A stretch of 64,000 nt of DNA from Paraburkholderia nodosa DSM 21604 (GCF_000519185.1 NZ_JAFA01000039.1:1-64000); one strand, 5' to 3'; positions 9,094 through 18,660 are shown, counted from the stretch's first letter. Made by a program: numbers and translations. The notes: generated by a model not told the origin, from the sequence alone.

Positions 9094-10226
9094 GACGCAA
9101 AGTCCTCGGGATGCAGCGGCGCCACCGGACGCACCTGCTCGCCCGCGTGGACCGTGTGGACGCCTTGCAGCACGATGCGTTCGCCGTCCTGCAAGCCGCT
9201 CGCCACGGTGATCGTGCGCGCGTCGTAGCGCGCAATGCTTATGCGCCGCAGCTGCAGCACGTTGTCGGGCGCGTGTATGACCCAGATGGCGGCCGCTTCA
9301 CCGTCGTGGAAGAGCGCGGTAGCGGGCACGGTAAACGCGGCCGGCGCATTGGCCTCGCCAGGGGCCGCGAACGCCACGTTGGCAGTCATGCCGAGACGCA
9401 GGTCGGCATCGGGATGTTCGAGCGTGAGCCTCGCGCGCCACGTGCGGCTTTGCGGGTCCGCCGCGGCGGCGAGTTCGCGCAGGCGCGCCGTGTAGTGTCG
9501 GCCGGGCAGGGCGCCGAGCGTGACCTGCGCGGTGTCGCCGGTGTGCAGCGCGGCCACGGCGCGCTCGGGCAGGTCGCATACGACGTCGACGTCGCCGCTC
9601 CACGCGAGCTGGTAGACAGCCTGGCCGGCCTGCACGTTCTGGCCGGTATCGGCGTTTTCGGCGGTGATGACGCCCGCGTGGTCGGCGACGATCTGCGTGT
9701 AGCGCAACTGGTTCTTTGCCAGTGCGAGCTGCTGCTGGGCCTGATCGCGCTGGGCCGCGGCCGAGGCGTACGCATCCTGCGTCTGTTCGAGTTGCGCGCG
9801 GGCGATGAGATTGGCCGCCGACTGGGCCGTGTCGCGATCGAGCTGCTGCTTCGCGAAGACGAGGCGATGCTGCGCGGCGTCGAATTGGGCCTGCGCGCTG
9901 GCTGCGTTCTTTTCGAAGTCCGCCGGATCGAGCCGGGCGAGCGTCTGGCCGGGCTTGACGCTGTCGCCGAGGCGCACGCTGCGCTCGATGATCTTGCCGT
10001 TCACGCGAAACGAAAGCGGCGTGGCGTTGCGCGCCTCGATATCGCCGGGATAGACGGGGCTCACGCCGCCGCCGTCCGGGTGCACGGTCATCGAGACGAC
10101 CGGGCGCGGCTGCGGCGGCGCTTCCTTTTGCTTGCCGCAGGCAGCCAGCGCGGCAACGCCGAGCACGAGAAGCACCTTCGCGGCATGCCGCCACGGCGCA
10201 CTGAACTTACCGGTACCACTGCGCAT
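9090..10226 (-). CDS. RND efflux periplasmic adaptor (membrane fusion protein), lipoprotein
   Basis: 378 residues from the ATG at 10226; a GTG at 10286 would add 20 residues without improving the signal peptide. The hydrophobic stretch VLLVLGVAALAAC is a lipobox, so the adaptor is likely tethered to the outer face of the inner membrane. Next come the first half of the lipoyl domain (FRVNGKIIERSVRLGDSVKPGQTLARLDP), an alpha-hairpin rich in Gln/Ala, the second lipoyl half (YTQIVADHAGVITAENADTG), a beta-barrel and a membrane-proximal domain. It bridges pump and outer-membrane channel. It is the first gene of the leftward three-gene operon and shares a 253-bp divergent promoter region with the TetR gene. 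Confidence 0.93.
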   Translation of the reverse strand: MRSGTGKFSAPWRHAAKVLLVLGVAALAACGKQKEAPPQPRPVVSMTVHPDGGGVSPVYPGDIEARNATPLSFRVNGKIIERSVRLGDSVKPGQTLARLDPADFEKNAASAQAQFDAAQHRLVFAKQQLDRDTAQSAANLIARAQLEQTQDAYASAAAQRDQAQQQLALAKNQLRYTQIVADHAGVITAENADTGQNVQAGQAVYQLAWSGDVDVVCDLPERAVAALHTGDTAQVTLGALPGRHYTARLRELAAAADPQSRTWRARLTLEHPDADLRLGMTANVAFAAPGEANAPAAFTVPATALFHDGEAAAIWVIHAPDNVLQLRRISIARYDARTITVASGLQDGERIVLQGVHTVHAGEQVRPVAPLHPEDFAS

Positions 10227-10386
10227 CCTGCTCGATGCGCCACGACCGCAACGATTCACCTGGACCTCGATAGGCTGGGTGCGCACGCAGACCGCAATAC
10301 CGCCGCGCCGGTTGCGCCACCGTTGAGTCGCGGGCGCGGCGCGGCTCGCGCACCGACCCGGACTTGGGATGATGAACCGGATTCTA

Positions 10387-10435
10387 ATACAACCTTGTAT
10401 CTGAGTGCGAAACTGAATCCGAGGAATGTTTCAGT
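10387..10435. promoter_or_regulatory. Candidate TetR operator region between efflux operon and regulator
   Basis: A perfect inverted repeat ATACAA-cc-TTGTAT lies at 10387-10400, and a second pair, ACTGAA (10412-10417) with TTCAGT (10430-10435), follows. Both sit in the divergent intergenic region 45-95 bases upstream of the TetR start, where an autoregulatory site controlling both directions would be expected. Binding is inferred. Confidence 0.5.
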
Positions 10436-10479
10436 GCTAGACTCGCGTCAATCCGTGACACATAACGACGCCCCACGCC

Positions 10480-11097
10480 ATGAAGCGCATTCGACTCACC
10501 CGCGAACAAAGCCGCGACCAGACGCGCGAGCGTCTGCTCGACGCTGCGCAGGCCATGTTCATGAAAAAAGGGTTCGTGGGCGCGAGCGTCGAGGACATCG
10601 CGCATGCGGCGGGGTACACGCGCGGCGCGTTCTACTCGAACTTTTCGGGCAAGTCGGACCTGCTCGTGGAATTGCTGCGGCGCGATCACGAAGCCATGCA
10701 GACCGACCTGCGCGCGATCTTCGAAACCGAGGTCTCGCGCGAGCAGATGGAGGCGCGCGTGCTCGCCTATTACAGCCGCATGCCGCAGGACAACAAGGTT
10801 TTCCTGCTGTGGGTGGAAGCCAGACTGCTGGCTGCGCGCGACGCGCGCTTTCGCACGCGCTACAACGCATTCATGAAGGAAAAGCGCGAGAGTCTCGCCG
10901 TGTACATCGAGGAATTTGCGGCGCGCGTGGGCATGCCGGTGCCGCTCGATCCCGAATTGCTCGCGCTCGGGCTGATGGGGCTGTGCGACGGGGTGCAGTT
11001 TCTCGCCACGGCCGATCCGCAGCATGTCACGCCGCCGGTCGTTGAAACCGTGCTGGGGACGTTCTTCGCGCGAGTCGTGTTCGGCCGCGACGCGTGA
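10480..11097 (+). CDS. TetR/AcrR-family transcriptional regulator of the efflux operon
   Basis: 205 residues. The N-terminal domain contains TRERLLDAAQAMFMKKGFVGASVEDIAHAAG and the recognition helix TRGAFYSNFSGKSDLL, a textbook TetR helix-turn-helix. The remaining ~150 residues form the helical ligand-binding domain, which is not conserved enough to name an inducer. Divergent arrangement with an RND operon is the standard AcrR/MexR-like layout, so it most likely represses the pump until a substrate binds. Confidence 0.9.
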   Translation: MKRIRLTREQSRDQTRERLLDAAQAMFMKKGFVGASVEDIAHAAGYTRGAFYSNFSGKSDLLVELLRRDHEAMQTDLRAIFETEVSREQMEARVLAYYSRMPQDNKVFLLWVEARLLAARDARFRTRYNAFMKEKRESLAVYIEEFAARVGMPVPLDPELLALGLMGLCDGVQFLATADPQHVTPPVVETVLGTFFARVVFGRDA

Positions 11098-11131
11098 GCC
11101 CAGGAAGCACGCCGCCGGCGACGCGCGCGCT

Positions 11132-11362
11132 TCAGGCGCCGAGGCCAGGGCCGTAGTTGCTGCCGATCAGCCGCGTAACGGACGCGACGTCGTGATAATC
11201 CTGCTCGGGCATGCCGTCGAGGATCGCCAGCACCTCGTTGCTGGCGCCGGCCTCGCGCGCGGCGTCCACCAGTTCGTCCTTGTTGGCGGGCCAGCGCACT
11301 TCGCGCAGCACGTCGGCGAATTGCAGGTCGATGGGTTCGTCGGGAATGCGAGAGGCTGACAT
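11132..11362 (-). CDS. DUF2795 small protein
   Basis: 76 residues from the ATG at 11362 (MSASRIPDEP). The pattern of a hydrophobic helix, PANKDELVDAAREAGA, then VLAILDGMPEQDYHDVASVTRLIG is that of DUF2795 proteins, which are common in Burkholderia and actinobacteria. Function is unknown. It stands alone on the minus strand, convergent with the TetR gene. Confidence 0.8.
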   Translation of the reverse strand: MSASRIPDEPIDLQFADVLREVRWPANKDELVDAAREAGASNEVLAILDGMPEQDYHDVASVTRLIGSNYGPGLGA

Positions 11363-11606
11363 GCGTGGCGTCCTTTGCGCGGGCGGCCGGCGTTGGCGGT
11401 CCGCGTCGTCGTCTCGTTTGTTGTGCGGTTTTTGTTCAGATTGTGTTCGCGCCTGGCTTGCATTGTGGCGCGCAGCGCTAGCGCCGCGCCTCAAGCATAC
11501 ACAATCCGCCTCGCACGCCCTCGCGGCGTGCGCACGCGCTGCTCATTTGCCGCCCATGCGCCACTTTTCTTTGCCGCTTGTTCGCAAACGGGAGTACCGG
11601 TCAGGC

Positions 11607-11879
11607 TCAGGTCTGCTCGTGCAGGTCCGGGCTTAGCGTCTTGTCCAGCCGATGCGACCTGGGCAGCGTAAGGTACTCCCAGTGTTGCGGACCGTTCGCG
11701 GTCACGGGCACGTTGGGGGCGGGGGGCGCCACGGGGGCGTCGTAGGCGTGGGACTGTCCACTTGCGAGCGGGATGTGCGCGCTGGCCTGGACGACCGGTG
11801 AGTCCTGCGCGGTGCGTACCGGAGCGGCGAAGCAAGACGCCGACAACAGCACGGTGGTCATCAGTGTCGAGGTTTTCAT
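11607..11879 (-). CDS. Small exported protein, unknown function
   Basis: 90 residues from the ATG at 11879, chosen because a near-perfect Shine-Dalgarno (GGAGGT) lies 6 bases ahead. A short signal peptide (MKTSTLMTTVLLSASCFAAP) is followed by a Pro/Ala-rich linker and the motif PQHWEYLTLPRS near the C-terminus. The signal can be read as type I, or as a weak lipobox at Cys-16 (SASC). No family recognised. Confidence 0.65.
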   Translation of the reverse strand: MKTSTLMTTVLLSASCFAAPVRTAQDSPVVQASAHIPLASGQSHAYDAPVAPPAPNVPVTANGPQHWEYLTLPRSHRLDKTLSPDLHEQT

Positions 11880-12125
11880 CGCTCGACCTCCTTTCTCATG
11901 CGGCCCACAGGCCGCAGCAAGCGCCGTACCGCGTCCGCCAACCTGGGTGGCGGCGCAGGCAGCCGCGCCAGCCGGGGCGGCCCGGCGCGCCGCTACGCGA
12001 CGGCGCCACGAGCCGTCTGGACGGCTCATGTGCGCGAGGCGCATACGGAAATACCATAATGGCAGGAAATGCGCCGACGCGTCTCGAACGCGCGTGCTTT
12101 TTTCCGGCGCCGCCGTTACGCGGGA

Positions 12126-13484
12126 TTAAGGCGAGGGCCTGCGCAGCGCCTCGAAACGCGTCCAGGGCCACGACGGGCGGTCGCGCATATAGCCGTTGAG
12201 CCAGTTCCATTGCGGGTGGCGCTGCATGAACGCCTGGGCGTCGAACGGGCGGCCGCAAGGATGGCCCCAGCGCGCCCAGAACGACAGATCGCGCGCCATT
12301 TCGCTGTCGACCACCTTGCCGTCGTTCGCGCCCCATGGGTTGAACGGCCCGTGGTCCGCGCCGCCGAAGCGCGCGTCGTCGAGTTCGAGATGGCCGCAGA
12401 TCGTGCGCGAGCACGGGTTGTCGCTGCGTTCGAGATAGACGTCGTGATGGTCCGCGATCATCGCCTTGGCGAGTTCGGCGTCGATCGCGCCGCGGTGCTC
12501 CTGCGCGAGCTGCATGAAGCGCAGGCGGCGCGCGCCGTTGCGGCGCACGTCGGTGTAGTCGTCGGCTTCGCCGGTGCATTCCTGGTTGCGGATCTTGAGG
12601 TCCGTGGCCGTGTTGAAACCGCTGTAGAAGCCGTCTTTCGTGCTCTCGAAGCCCGCGTGCTGCAGGCCCAGTTCATAGCGCGCGATCTCGCCCGTTTTGG
12701 TGTCGCCGAGAAGCCAGCTGTTCACATAGCCTGCGTTGTTCGCCTGCGCGAACATCTCGCACCATTGCGCAATGCTCGACGCATACTGCGTCGCCCGGCG
12801 CGAGCGATAGAACTCGGGGGCGCCGTTCGCGCGGTAGCCGATGAAGTTCGAGATGGTCGTCTCCGTCACCATCAGGCCCGCGCCGTTGATCCAGAAGTCG
12901 GTGAGGCTCGAAATGCAGCCGGGCAGGCCCTGCATGAGGATGCGGTGCCCCGAGTCGGGCACGATATCGAACACGACGTTGAAGGCGTCGCCGGCCGCGT
13001 AGCGGTCCCACGAGTTGTGCGCCATGACGATGCGGCCGTCGCGCGTCGCGCTGCCCGTGGCGATGAAGGCGCTGCAGTGGTGGCCGCGCCGCCCGCGCCA
13101 TGGGCGCACCGCGCCTTGCCCCTGGGACGCCTGCTGCGCTGCGACATGAACCGGCCACCAGCTTTGCAGCAGGTCCATGTAGCCGTTCCAGGCGAGGACT
13201 TCGGCGAACTTGAGGCCGGCGCCGTCGGCGATGCCCTGGATCTCGTCGGCGAATTCGGTGTCGAGGCGCGGCGCGAACTGCACGATCGCCGCGTTGATGA
13301 AGGTGTCGAAGTCTTCGCCCGTGTCCCATTTCGCGAGGTAGCGCGCGGTGCGAATCGCGTTGCGTATTTCGGTGGCGAGCAACTTGCCGTGCTGCTCGCC
13401 CCGGTCGTAGGGTTCGCCCTGCAGGTGCACGAATATCCAGCCCGCGTGGTCGCGGCGTACGGCTTCGAGTGAGGGTTCGCTCAT
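12126..13484 (-). CDS. C45-type (Ntn-hydrolase) acyltransferase/hydrolase family protein
   Basis: 452 residues from the ATG at 13484, which has GGAG five bases upstream. Residues 134-140 read GHHCSAF; Cys-137 is the expected self-cleavage and catalytic nucleophile of the peptidase C45 / phospholipase-B-like Ntn-hydrolase fold. Downstream are strands with MAHNSWD and LPGCISSLTDFWINGAGLMVTETTI, typical of the beta-sandwich after the nucleophile. Family members hydrolyse or transfer acyl groups on amide bonds, such as penicillin acyltransferase or acid ceramidase-like activity. The region before Cys-137 would be the cleaved propeptide. No signal peptide is visible, which points to a cytoplasmic enzyme. 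Substrate unknown. Confidence 0.8.
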   Translation of the reverse strand: MSEPSLEAVRRDHAGWIFVHLQGEPYDRGEQHGKLLATEIRNAIRTARYLAKWDTGEDFDTFINAAIVQFAPRLDTEFADEIQGIADGAGLKFAEVLAWNGYMDLLQSWWPVHVAAQQASQGQGAVRPWRGRRGHHCSAFIATGSATRDGRIVMAHNSWDRYAAGDAFNVVFDIVPDSGHRILMQGLPGCISSLTDFWINGAGLMVTETTISNFIGYRANGAPEFYRSRRATQYASSIAQWCEMFAQANNAGYVNSWLLGDTKTGEIARYELGLQHAGFESTKDGFYSGFNTATDLKIRNQECTGEADDYTDVRRNGARRLRFMQLAQEHRGAIDAELAKAMIADHHDVYLERSDNPCSRTICGHLELDDARFGGADHGPFNPWGANDGKVVDSEMARDLSFWARWGHPCGRPFDAQAFMQRHPQWNWLNGYMRDRPSWPWTRFEALRRPSP

Positions 13485-13634
13485 CTTCGCTCCGGTCATC
13501 CCCGCGTCGATTCTCGCTGCCTCCTGCGCGCGCGTCCGTACGCAGGCGCACCGCGCGGGCCGCGTAGCGCGTTTCACTCTAGATTCTAGAAAATCCGCTG
13601 CGCTTTGCCACGCGCCACGCGCGCCGGCCGGGCC

Positions 13635-15380
13635 CTACCGCTCCGCGTTCATGCGCTGATAGGCGTCGAGGAGCGAAGTCTTGTACACCACGCCCGCGAG
13701 CGTCGGCTCGCGCGTGCTTTCGACCACCGGCAGGCGCTCGCCCTGGAACGACATGAAGTGCTGCAGGCCGACGGCGAGCGGCATGTCGGGCGTAAGCACG
13801 TCGAAGGTCGGCTTCAGGTAGTCGCGGGCGTGCCTGTTCGAGGTATCGCGTTTTTGCAGCAGGTCCGAGGTGATGTCGGCCAGCGCGACCGCGCCGAGAA
13901 AGCGCCCCGTCTCGTCGGTCACGTAGAGATACTTGACCGGATATTCGAGGAACACGCGCGTCATCTCCTGCACCGTGGCGCTCTCCAGTACGACAGTCTG
14001 CGCGGGGCGCACCAGCTCGCGCATCTGCGTCATGCGCAGGCGCATGCGCTCGGCCTCCTCGCGGTTGCGATGCAGTGTGATTTCGTACATCGACGCCTTG
14101 CCAATCGCACGCGCGACGAAATACGCAACCACGCACGAGAGCATGAGCGGCAGCACCACCTGGTAGCTCAGCGTCATCTCGAAGATCATCAGGATCGCCA
14201 TCAGCGGGGCCTGGGTCGCGCCCGCGAGAAACGCGCCCATGCCCACGATCGCGTAGGCGTACGAAGCGGAGGTGCCGTCGGGCCAGAGCGCGTGCATGCC
14301 CTGGCCGAACAGGCAGCCGAGCACGGCGCCCATGAAGAGCGTCGGCGTGAACACGCCGCCCACGGCGCCCGAGCCGACCGTCGCGGCCGTCGCGATGAGC
14401 TTGAAGACGAGCACCGTGGCAAGCGCGGTCCAGGTCCACGGCGAATGGAGGATGGAGTTCACGACGCTATAGCCGTTGCCCCACACCTCGGGCGTCCACA
14501 CGGAAAGGATGCCGACCACGAGGCCGCCGAGCGCGAGCCGCACGGGCAGCGGCGCATTGATGCGGCCAAAGCCCTTTTTCGCGGTGGCCATCATCATGAG
14601 GAACTGCGGCGCGAGCACACCGCACAGGAGGCCGAGCGCCACAAAGAGCAGCACCTCGACACCCGTCACGGGCGGGAACACAGGCATCTCATACGGCGGC
14701 TTGTAGCCCGCGAACTCGCGCATGGTGATATTGGCGACCACCGAGGAAACAACGATCGGCCCGAAGCTTTCCATCACGATGGAGCCGAGCACGATTTCGG
14801 TCACGAAGAAGGCGCCGGCGATGGGCGCGTTGTACGCCGAGGTGATACCGGCCGCCGCGCCGCACGCGACGAGCAGGCGCAGCCGCGGCGGATCGAAGTG
14901 GACCCAGCGGCCGATCAGCGAGGCGGCGAGGGCGGCGAGCTGCACCATCGGGCCTTCGCGGCCGATCGAGCCGCCGCTCGCGATCGTGAAGAGCGACGAG
15001 AGGCTGCGCCAGATGCTCGTGCCCACCGGCATGACGCCGTCGCCGATCGCCACCGCCTCGATGTAGTCGGCATGCATCGCCTTGCCGCTATTACTGGGCG
15101 CCTTGCGCCGCGCGAGCAGCAGCAGGCATCCCGCGATGAAGCCGCCCGCGGCCGGCATCCAGATGCGCCGGTGCCACGGCAGATGGCGCGCCATCTCGAC
15201 GAGGCTGCCTTCGCTGCCTGTGAAGAGCATTTGCACATGGGCGATGCCCTCGCGAAAGAGCACGGTCGCAAACGCGCCCGCCACGCCGACGATGACCGAC
15301 CAGATCAGCATCGTGTGGGCGTCGGACAGGCGAAAGAGCTCGCGGGCGCGGGTGCGCAGTTTCAGCAGGAATGACAGCAC
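13635..15380 (-). CDS. ClC-family chloride channel or H+/Cl- exchanger with CBS pair
   Basis: 581 residues. Membrane domain about residues 22-425; it contains GGSIGREGP (136-144) with Glu-142 at the gating-glutamate position, and NAPIAGAFFVTE (184-195) with Glu-195 near the site that carries protons in exchangers. The C-terminal ~130 residues form two CBS motifs (VQEMTRVFLEYPVKYLYVTD, then DMPLAVGLQHFMSFQGERLPVVE), which often sense nucleotides. It moves Cl- across the inner membrane, possibly linked to acid resistance. It is read toward the C45 gene with a 150-bp gap. Confidence 0.93.
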   Translation of the reverse strand: MLSFLLKLRTRARELFRLSDAHTMLIWSVIVGVAGAFATVLFREGIAHVQMLFTGSEGSLVEMARHLPWHRRIWMPAAGGFIAGCLLLLARRKAPSNSGKAMHADYIEAVAIGDGVMPVGTSIWRSLSSLFTIASGGSIGREGPMVQLAALAASLIGRWVHFDPPRLRLLVACGAAAGITSAYNAPIAGAFFVTEIVLGSIVMESFGPIVVSSVVANITMREFAGYKPPYEMPVFPPVTGVEVLLFVALGLLCGVLAPQFLMMMATAKKGFGRINAPLPVRLALGGLVVGILSVWTPEVWGNGYSVVNSILHSPWTWTALATVLVFKLIATAATVGSGAVGGVFTPTLFMGAVLGCLFGQGMHALWPDGTSASYAYAIVGMGAFLAGATQAPLMAILMIFEMTLSYQVVLPLMLSCVVAYFVARAIGKASMYEITLHRNREEAERMRLRMTQMRELVRPAQTVVLESATVQEMTRVFLEYPVKYLYVTDETGRFLGAVALADITSDLLQKRDTSNRHARDYLKPTFDVLTPDMPLAVGLQHFMSFQGERLPVVESTREPTLAGVVYKTSLLDAYQRMNAER

Positions 15381-15539
15381 GGCGGGCGGGTCAGGTTACG
15401 GGTGAAAGAAAGCCGCGCGTGCGCGGAGCGCGACGTGCGGCGGCAAGCATAACGGGTGCAGTGCGGCAACTGCGCGGCAACTGCGCGCCGCGTGCGTGAA
15501 ACCGGGCGGCGGCGGACGCCTTCCACGGCCCGCGCGCAT

Positions 15540-16274
15540 TCAGCGCACGGCCCGGTCGAGTTCGGGGTAGTGCCGGAAGATGCCCGTTTCGTTGAACGGC
15601 AGCCGCCGCTCCGAGTCGAGGTAGGCGGCGATATTCGGGCGTTTCGCCACGGCGTCGCGCAGCGCGACGACATGCGGATAGTGATCCGCAAAATGCTTCG
15701 TCGCCTTTGGAAACGCATAGTGCAGGCCCTCGACGATCTGAAACATCGACAGATCGACATAGCTGAGCGCGTTGCCCACCATGTGGCGCGGTCCGTCCGG
15801 ATTCTGCGCGAGCACGCGCTCGAAATAACTCATGAATTTCGGAATGCGATGCGCGATGAAATCCGCCGAGCGCGCCTTGGCTGCGTCTTTCTGGTCCTCG
15901 TAATAGAGGCCGCTTGCGATCGGATGATGCGTGTCGTGCGCCTCGGTCACGAGGTCCGCGATCGTCAGCTGCAGGCCGTTCGCGACGATGCGCAAGCCCT
16001 CGTCGCGCGGCGCGAGCCTGAGCTTCGGGCCGAGATAGAAAAGGATATTGGCGGTTTGCGGCACGATCAGGTCGCCGTCCTTGAGAAAGGGCGGGGCGTA
16101 GGGCGGATACGGCTCGTCGCTCTCCAGTTCGCCCATCATCGCGCCGATGCCGAAGCCGTCCTTCTTCTCGCCGCGCGCCACGTCCACGTAGGGCGCCTGC
16201 GCCTCCTCCAGCGCGAGCCGCACGAATTCGCCCCGGCCCTGCAGACCGTCCCAGTAATAGAGCTCGTATGCCAT
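15540..16274 (-). CDS. Glutathione S-transferase family protein
   Basis: 244 residues from the ATG at 16274. The N-terminal thioredoxin-like domain starts MAYELYYWDGLQGRGEFVRLALEEA, with the Tyr and Arg-Gly-Glu pattern of GSTs, and continues PPFLKDGDLIVPQTANILFYLG, the glutathione-binding Pro and Gln-Thr. The helical domain contains GNALSYVDLSMFQIVEGLHYAFP, the conserved N-capping box. A cytosolic conjugating enzyme; substrate unknown. Confidence 0.9.
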   Translation of the reverse strand: MAYELYYWDGLQGRGEFVRLALEEAQAPYVDVARGEKKDGFGIGAMMGELESDEPYPPYAPPFLKDGDLIVPQTANILFYLGPKLRLAPRDEGLRIVANGLQLTIADLVTEAHDTHHPIASGLYYEDQKDAAKARSADFIAHRIPKFMSYFERVLAQNPDGPRHMVGNALSYVDLSMFQIVEGLHYAFPKATKHFADHYPHVVALRDAVAKRPNIAAYLDSERRLPFNETGIFRHYPELDRAVR

Positions 16275-16433
16275 CGGTCGTCCCCTTGCGTTCATGGCCG
16301 TGCTCGCCACGGCCTGTGCGGCCGCTGCCCACGCAACGGGCAGCAACGCACAGTATCGCTCGCAACGGTCGCGCCTGGTACGCGCGTGGCGTGTGTGCGC
16401 GAGATGGCGCAAGGGCGCCGCGCGCAGAAACGC

Positions 16434-16457
16434 AAAAAGCCCCGCCGCAGGCGGGGC
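16434..16457 (-). terminator. Rho-independent terminator downstream of yeiH-like gene
   Basis: Stem GCCCCGCC (16439-16446) pairs with GGCGGGGC (16450-16457) across a 3-base loop. On the minus strand it is followed by five Ts. It lies 64 bases past the stop of the leftward exporter gene. Confidence 0.8.
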
Positions 16458-16520
16458 CGGTGGCCGGGAGCGCCGGCGCACAGGGGATCGGGTCGGGGCG
16501 TGCGGCCCTCGGGCGCCGGG

Positions 16521-17594
16521 TCATCCGAACAGGCGCTGCACGCCCCAGGTGATCGCGAGACCGCCGCCGACCAGCCAGAGGTAGATGATGAAACCGGCGG
16601 TCAGCGCGCGCGGACCGGCCTGGCGGATTTGCGAGACGCGCGTCTCGATGCCGAGCGCCGTCATCGCCATGGTGAGCGCGAAGGTGTCGAGCGTGTTGAC
16701 CGCGTGGGTGGCTGTTTCGGGCAGCACGTGGAGCGAATTCACGATCACGAGCGCGAGGAAGCCGAGCGCGAACCAGGGCACCGCGAGCTTGCGCGCGCCG
16801 CCGTGGCTGGCGTGGCCGTCGGCCGTTGCCTTGCTGCGCGCCGCGCCGTTGAGCCACACGCCGAGCACGAGCAGCACCGGCACGAGCAGCATGACGCGCG
16901 TCATCTTGACGATGGTGGCGATGTGCGTGGCCTCGGGGCTCACATTGCTCGCCGCGCCCACCACCTGCGCGACCTCGTGAATCGTGCCGCCGAAGAAGAG
17001 CCCGGCGCCCAGCGTATCGAGGTGCAGCCAGCCTGCGCGGAACAGCACCGGGTAGAGGAACATCGAAAGCGTGCCGAACAGCACCACGCTGCCGACGGCC
17101 ATGGCGCTCTTGTGCGGCTTCGATTGCAGCGTGGATTCGAAGGCGAGCACGGCCGCTGCGCCGCAGATCGCGCTGCCGGCCGCCGTGAGAATGGCGGTGT
17201 CGCGGTCGAGCTTGAGGAGCTTCATGCCGACCCAGGTGCCGATCACGAGCGTGCTCACGACGATCACGACCGATTCGACGAGCCCCGGCACGCCGACCTG
17301 GGCGATTTCCTGGAGGCTCACGCGCAACCCGAAGAACGCCACGGCGATGCGCAGCAGCTTGCGCGCGGAGAAGTTCACGCCGGCGGCCCAGCTTTCGGGC
17401 ATGCCGTCGCGCAGCGCATTGCCATAGATCGCGCCCGCGACGATGCCGACGATCAGCGGGCTCATGCCGAGCCCGGCGATGGCGGGCAGCGAAGCGACGC
17501 TGGTGACGGCGGCCGCAAAGAGCGCGACGAACAGTACGCCGTTGAGCTGCCCGCGGGTGGACGGCAACGAGCGGGCAAGACTGGGTGTAGACAT
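16521..17594 (-). CDS. yeiH: YeiH/UPF0324 family putative sulfate exporter
   Basis: 357 residues from the ATG at 17594; longer in-frame starts run back through the regulator's promoter. It has about ten membrane segments and the family motifs GVNFSARKLLRIAVAFFGLR, AGSAICGAAAV and FFGGTIHEVAQVVGA. Members are predicted inner-membrane exporters of sulfate or related anions; the evidence in the literature is mainly genomic context. It is divergent from a LysR gene, as in the E. coli yeiE-yeiH pair, which strengthens the assignment. Confidence 0.9.
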   Translation of the reverse strand: MSTPSLARSLPSTRGQLNGVLFVALFAAAVTSVASLPAIAGLGMSPLIVGIVAGAIYGNALRDGMPESWAAGVNFSARKLLRIAVAFFGLRVSLQEIAQVGVPGLVESVVIVVSTLVIGTWVGMKLLKLDRDTAILTAAGSAICGAAAVLAFESTLQSKPHKSAMAVGSVVLFGTLSMFLYPVLFRAGWLHLDTLGAGLFFGGTIHEVAQVVGAASNVSPEATHIATIVKMTRVMLLVPVLLVLGVWLNGAARSKATADGHASHGGARKLAVPWFALGFLALVIVNSLHVLPETATHAVNTLDTFALTMAMTALGIETRVSQIRQAGPRALTAGFIIYLWLVGGGLAITWGVQRLFG

Positions 17595-17739
17595 GACGGC
17601 CTCTCTACCGGGCGAGCCGGTCGAAAAATGGGGTAGCGAACAGGTCGCTATCGAATGGCCTAATCCTAATTTAGATATATCGATATGAAAAATCGTGATT
17701 TGTGAAGTAATATATAGGACAACACGATGGTTTTCCACG
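17595..17739. promoter_or_regulatory. Divergent promoter region of yeiH-like and LysR genes
   Basis: AT-rich for this genome between about 17660 and 17720. It contains the palindrome ATATCGATAT at 17677-17686, a plausible LysR site. Both genes start within 60 bases of its flanks. Confidence 0.45.
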
Positions 17740-18660
17740 ATGACCCCGGAACAACTGATAACTTTCGCTGCAGTCGCCGAGCATCTCAATATCAGTCGAG
17801 CTGCACTGGCATTGCATTTGTCGCAACCGGCCGTCTCGGGCCAGTTGCGGCTGCTGCAGGAGGAGATCGGCGAGCCGCTGTATCAGCGCGACGGCCGGGG
17901 GGTGCGCCTCACGCCCACGGGCGAGCAGCTCGCGGGCTACGCGGCGCGCCTGCGCGACACCTGGCGCGACGCGCTCGCCTACCGCGACGCCTTGCGCGGC
18001 CTCGAGCGCGGCACGCTGCGCATCGGCGCGACCACCACGCCCGCGAGCTACCGGCTGCCGTATCTGGTGGCGCAATTCCACGGCTGCTATCCGCAGGTCA
18101 AGCTCGAAACGTCGAGCGGAAATACGACGGACGTCGCGGGCATGCTCGGCGCGGTCGATATCGCGCTGATCGAGGGGCCGGTGGGCGAGCAGTTGCCGCC
18201 GGATACCGCCGTGCATCCCTGGCACGAGGACGAAATCGTCGCGATCGTGCCGCGCTCTCACGCACTGGCGTCGCAGCTCGACGCGCAAGGGGAGGCGGCC
18301 GCAGCGATGCCGGCCATTACGGTGGAAGCGCTCGCGCAGTGGCCGCTGGTCCTGCGCGAGGATGGCTCGGGCGTGCGCCAGGTGGTTGAGCGCGCGTTTG
18401 CGCGCGCGGGCGTGCCCATGCGCGTGGCGCTGGAGATCGCAGGCGTGGAGGGCGTGAAGGAGGCGGTGCGGGCGGGCATGGGCATCGGTTTCGTTTCGGC
18501 CATGTCGATGCGTCACGAGAACGGCGCCTTGCGGCAGATCCGCCTTGGCCCGGAACCGCTCGCGCGTCGTTTCTCGATCCTGGTGCCGCACGCGGGCGCG
18601 GCTTCGCGCGTCGCGCAGCGCTTCCTGGAACTGTGTCTCGCCGATGTTCCGGGCGCCTGA
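17740..18660 (+). CDS. LysR-family transcriptional regulator, YeiE/CbbR-like
   Basis: 306 residues from MTPEQL at 17740. The winged helix-turn-helix is clear: HLNISRAALALHLSQPAVSGQLRLLQEEIGEPLYQRDGRGVRLTPTG (residues ~14-63 region). The rest is the two-lobed periplasmic-binding-like co-inducer domain. It probably controls the divergent yeiH-like exporter; the ligand is unknown. Confidence 0.9.
   Translation: MTPEQLITFAAVAEHLNISRAALALHLSQPAVSGQLRLLQEEIGEPLYQRDGRGVRLTPTGEQLAGYAARLRDTWRDALAYRDALRGLERGTLRIGATTTPASYRLPYLVAQFHGCYPQVKLETSSGNTTDVAGMLGAVDIALIEGPVGEQLPPDTAVHPWHEDEIVAIVPRSHALASQLDAQGEAAAAMPAITVEALAQWPLVLREDGSGVRQVVERAFARAGVPMRVALEIAGVEGVKEAVRAGMGIGFVSAMSMRHENGALRQIRLGPEPLARRFSILVPHAGAASRVAQRFLELCLADVPGA

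Noticed and set aside
6166..9228. 1020-codon open frame on the + strand, opposite the RND pump gene
   Set aside because: It is the complement of a clear RND coding sequence; its product is His/Arg/Asp-rich without domains, a typical shadow in high-GC DNA.
15456..17636. 726-codon + strand frame over the GST and yeiH-like genes
   Set aside because: It crosses a terminator and two well-supported genes on the other strand.
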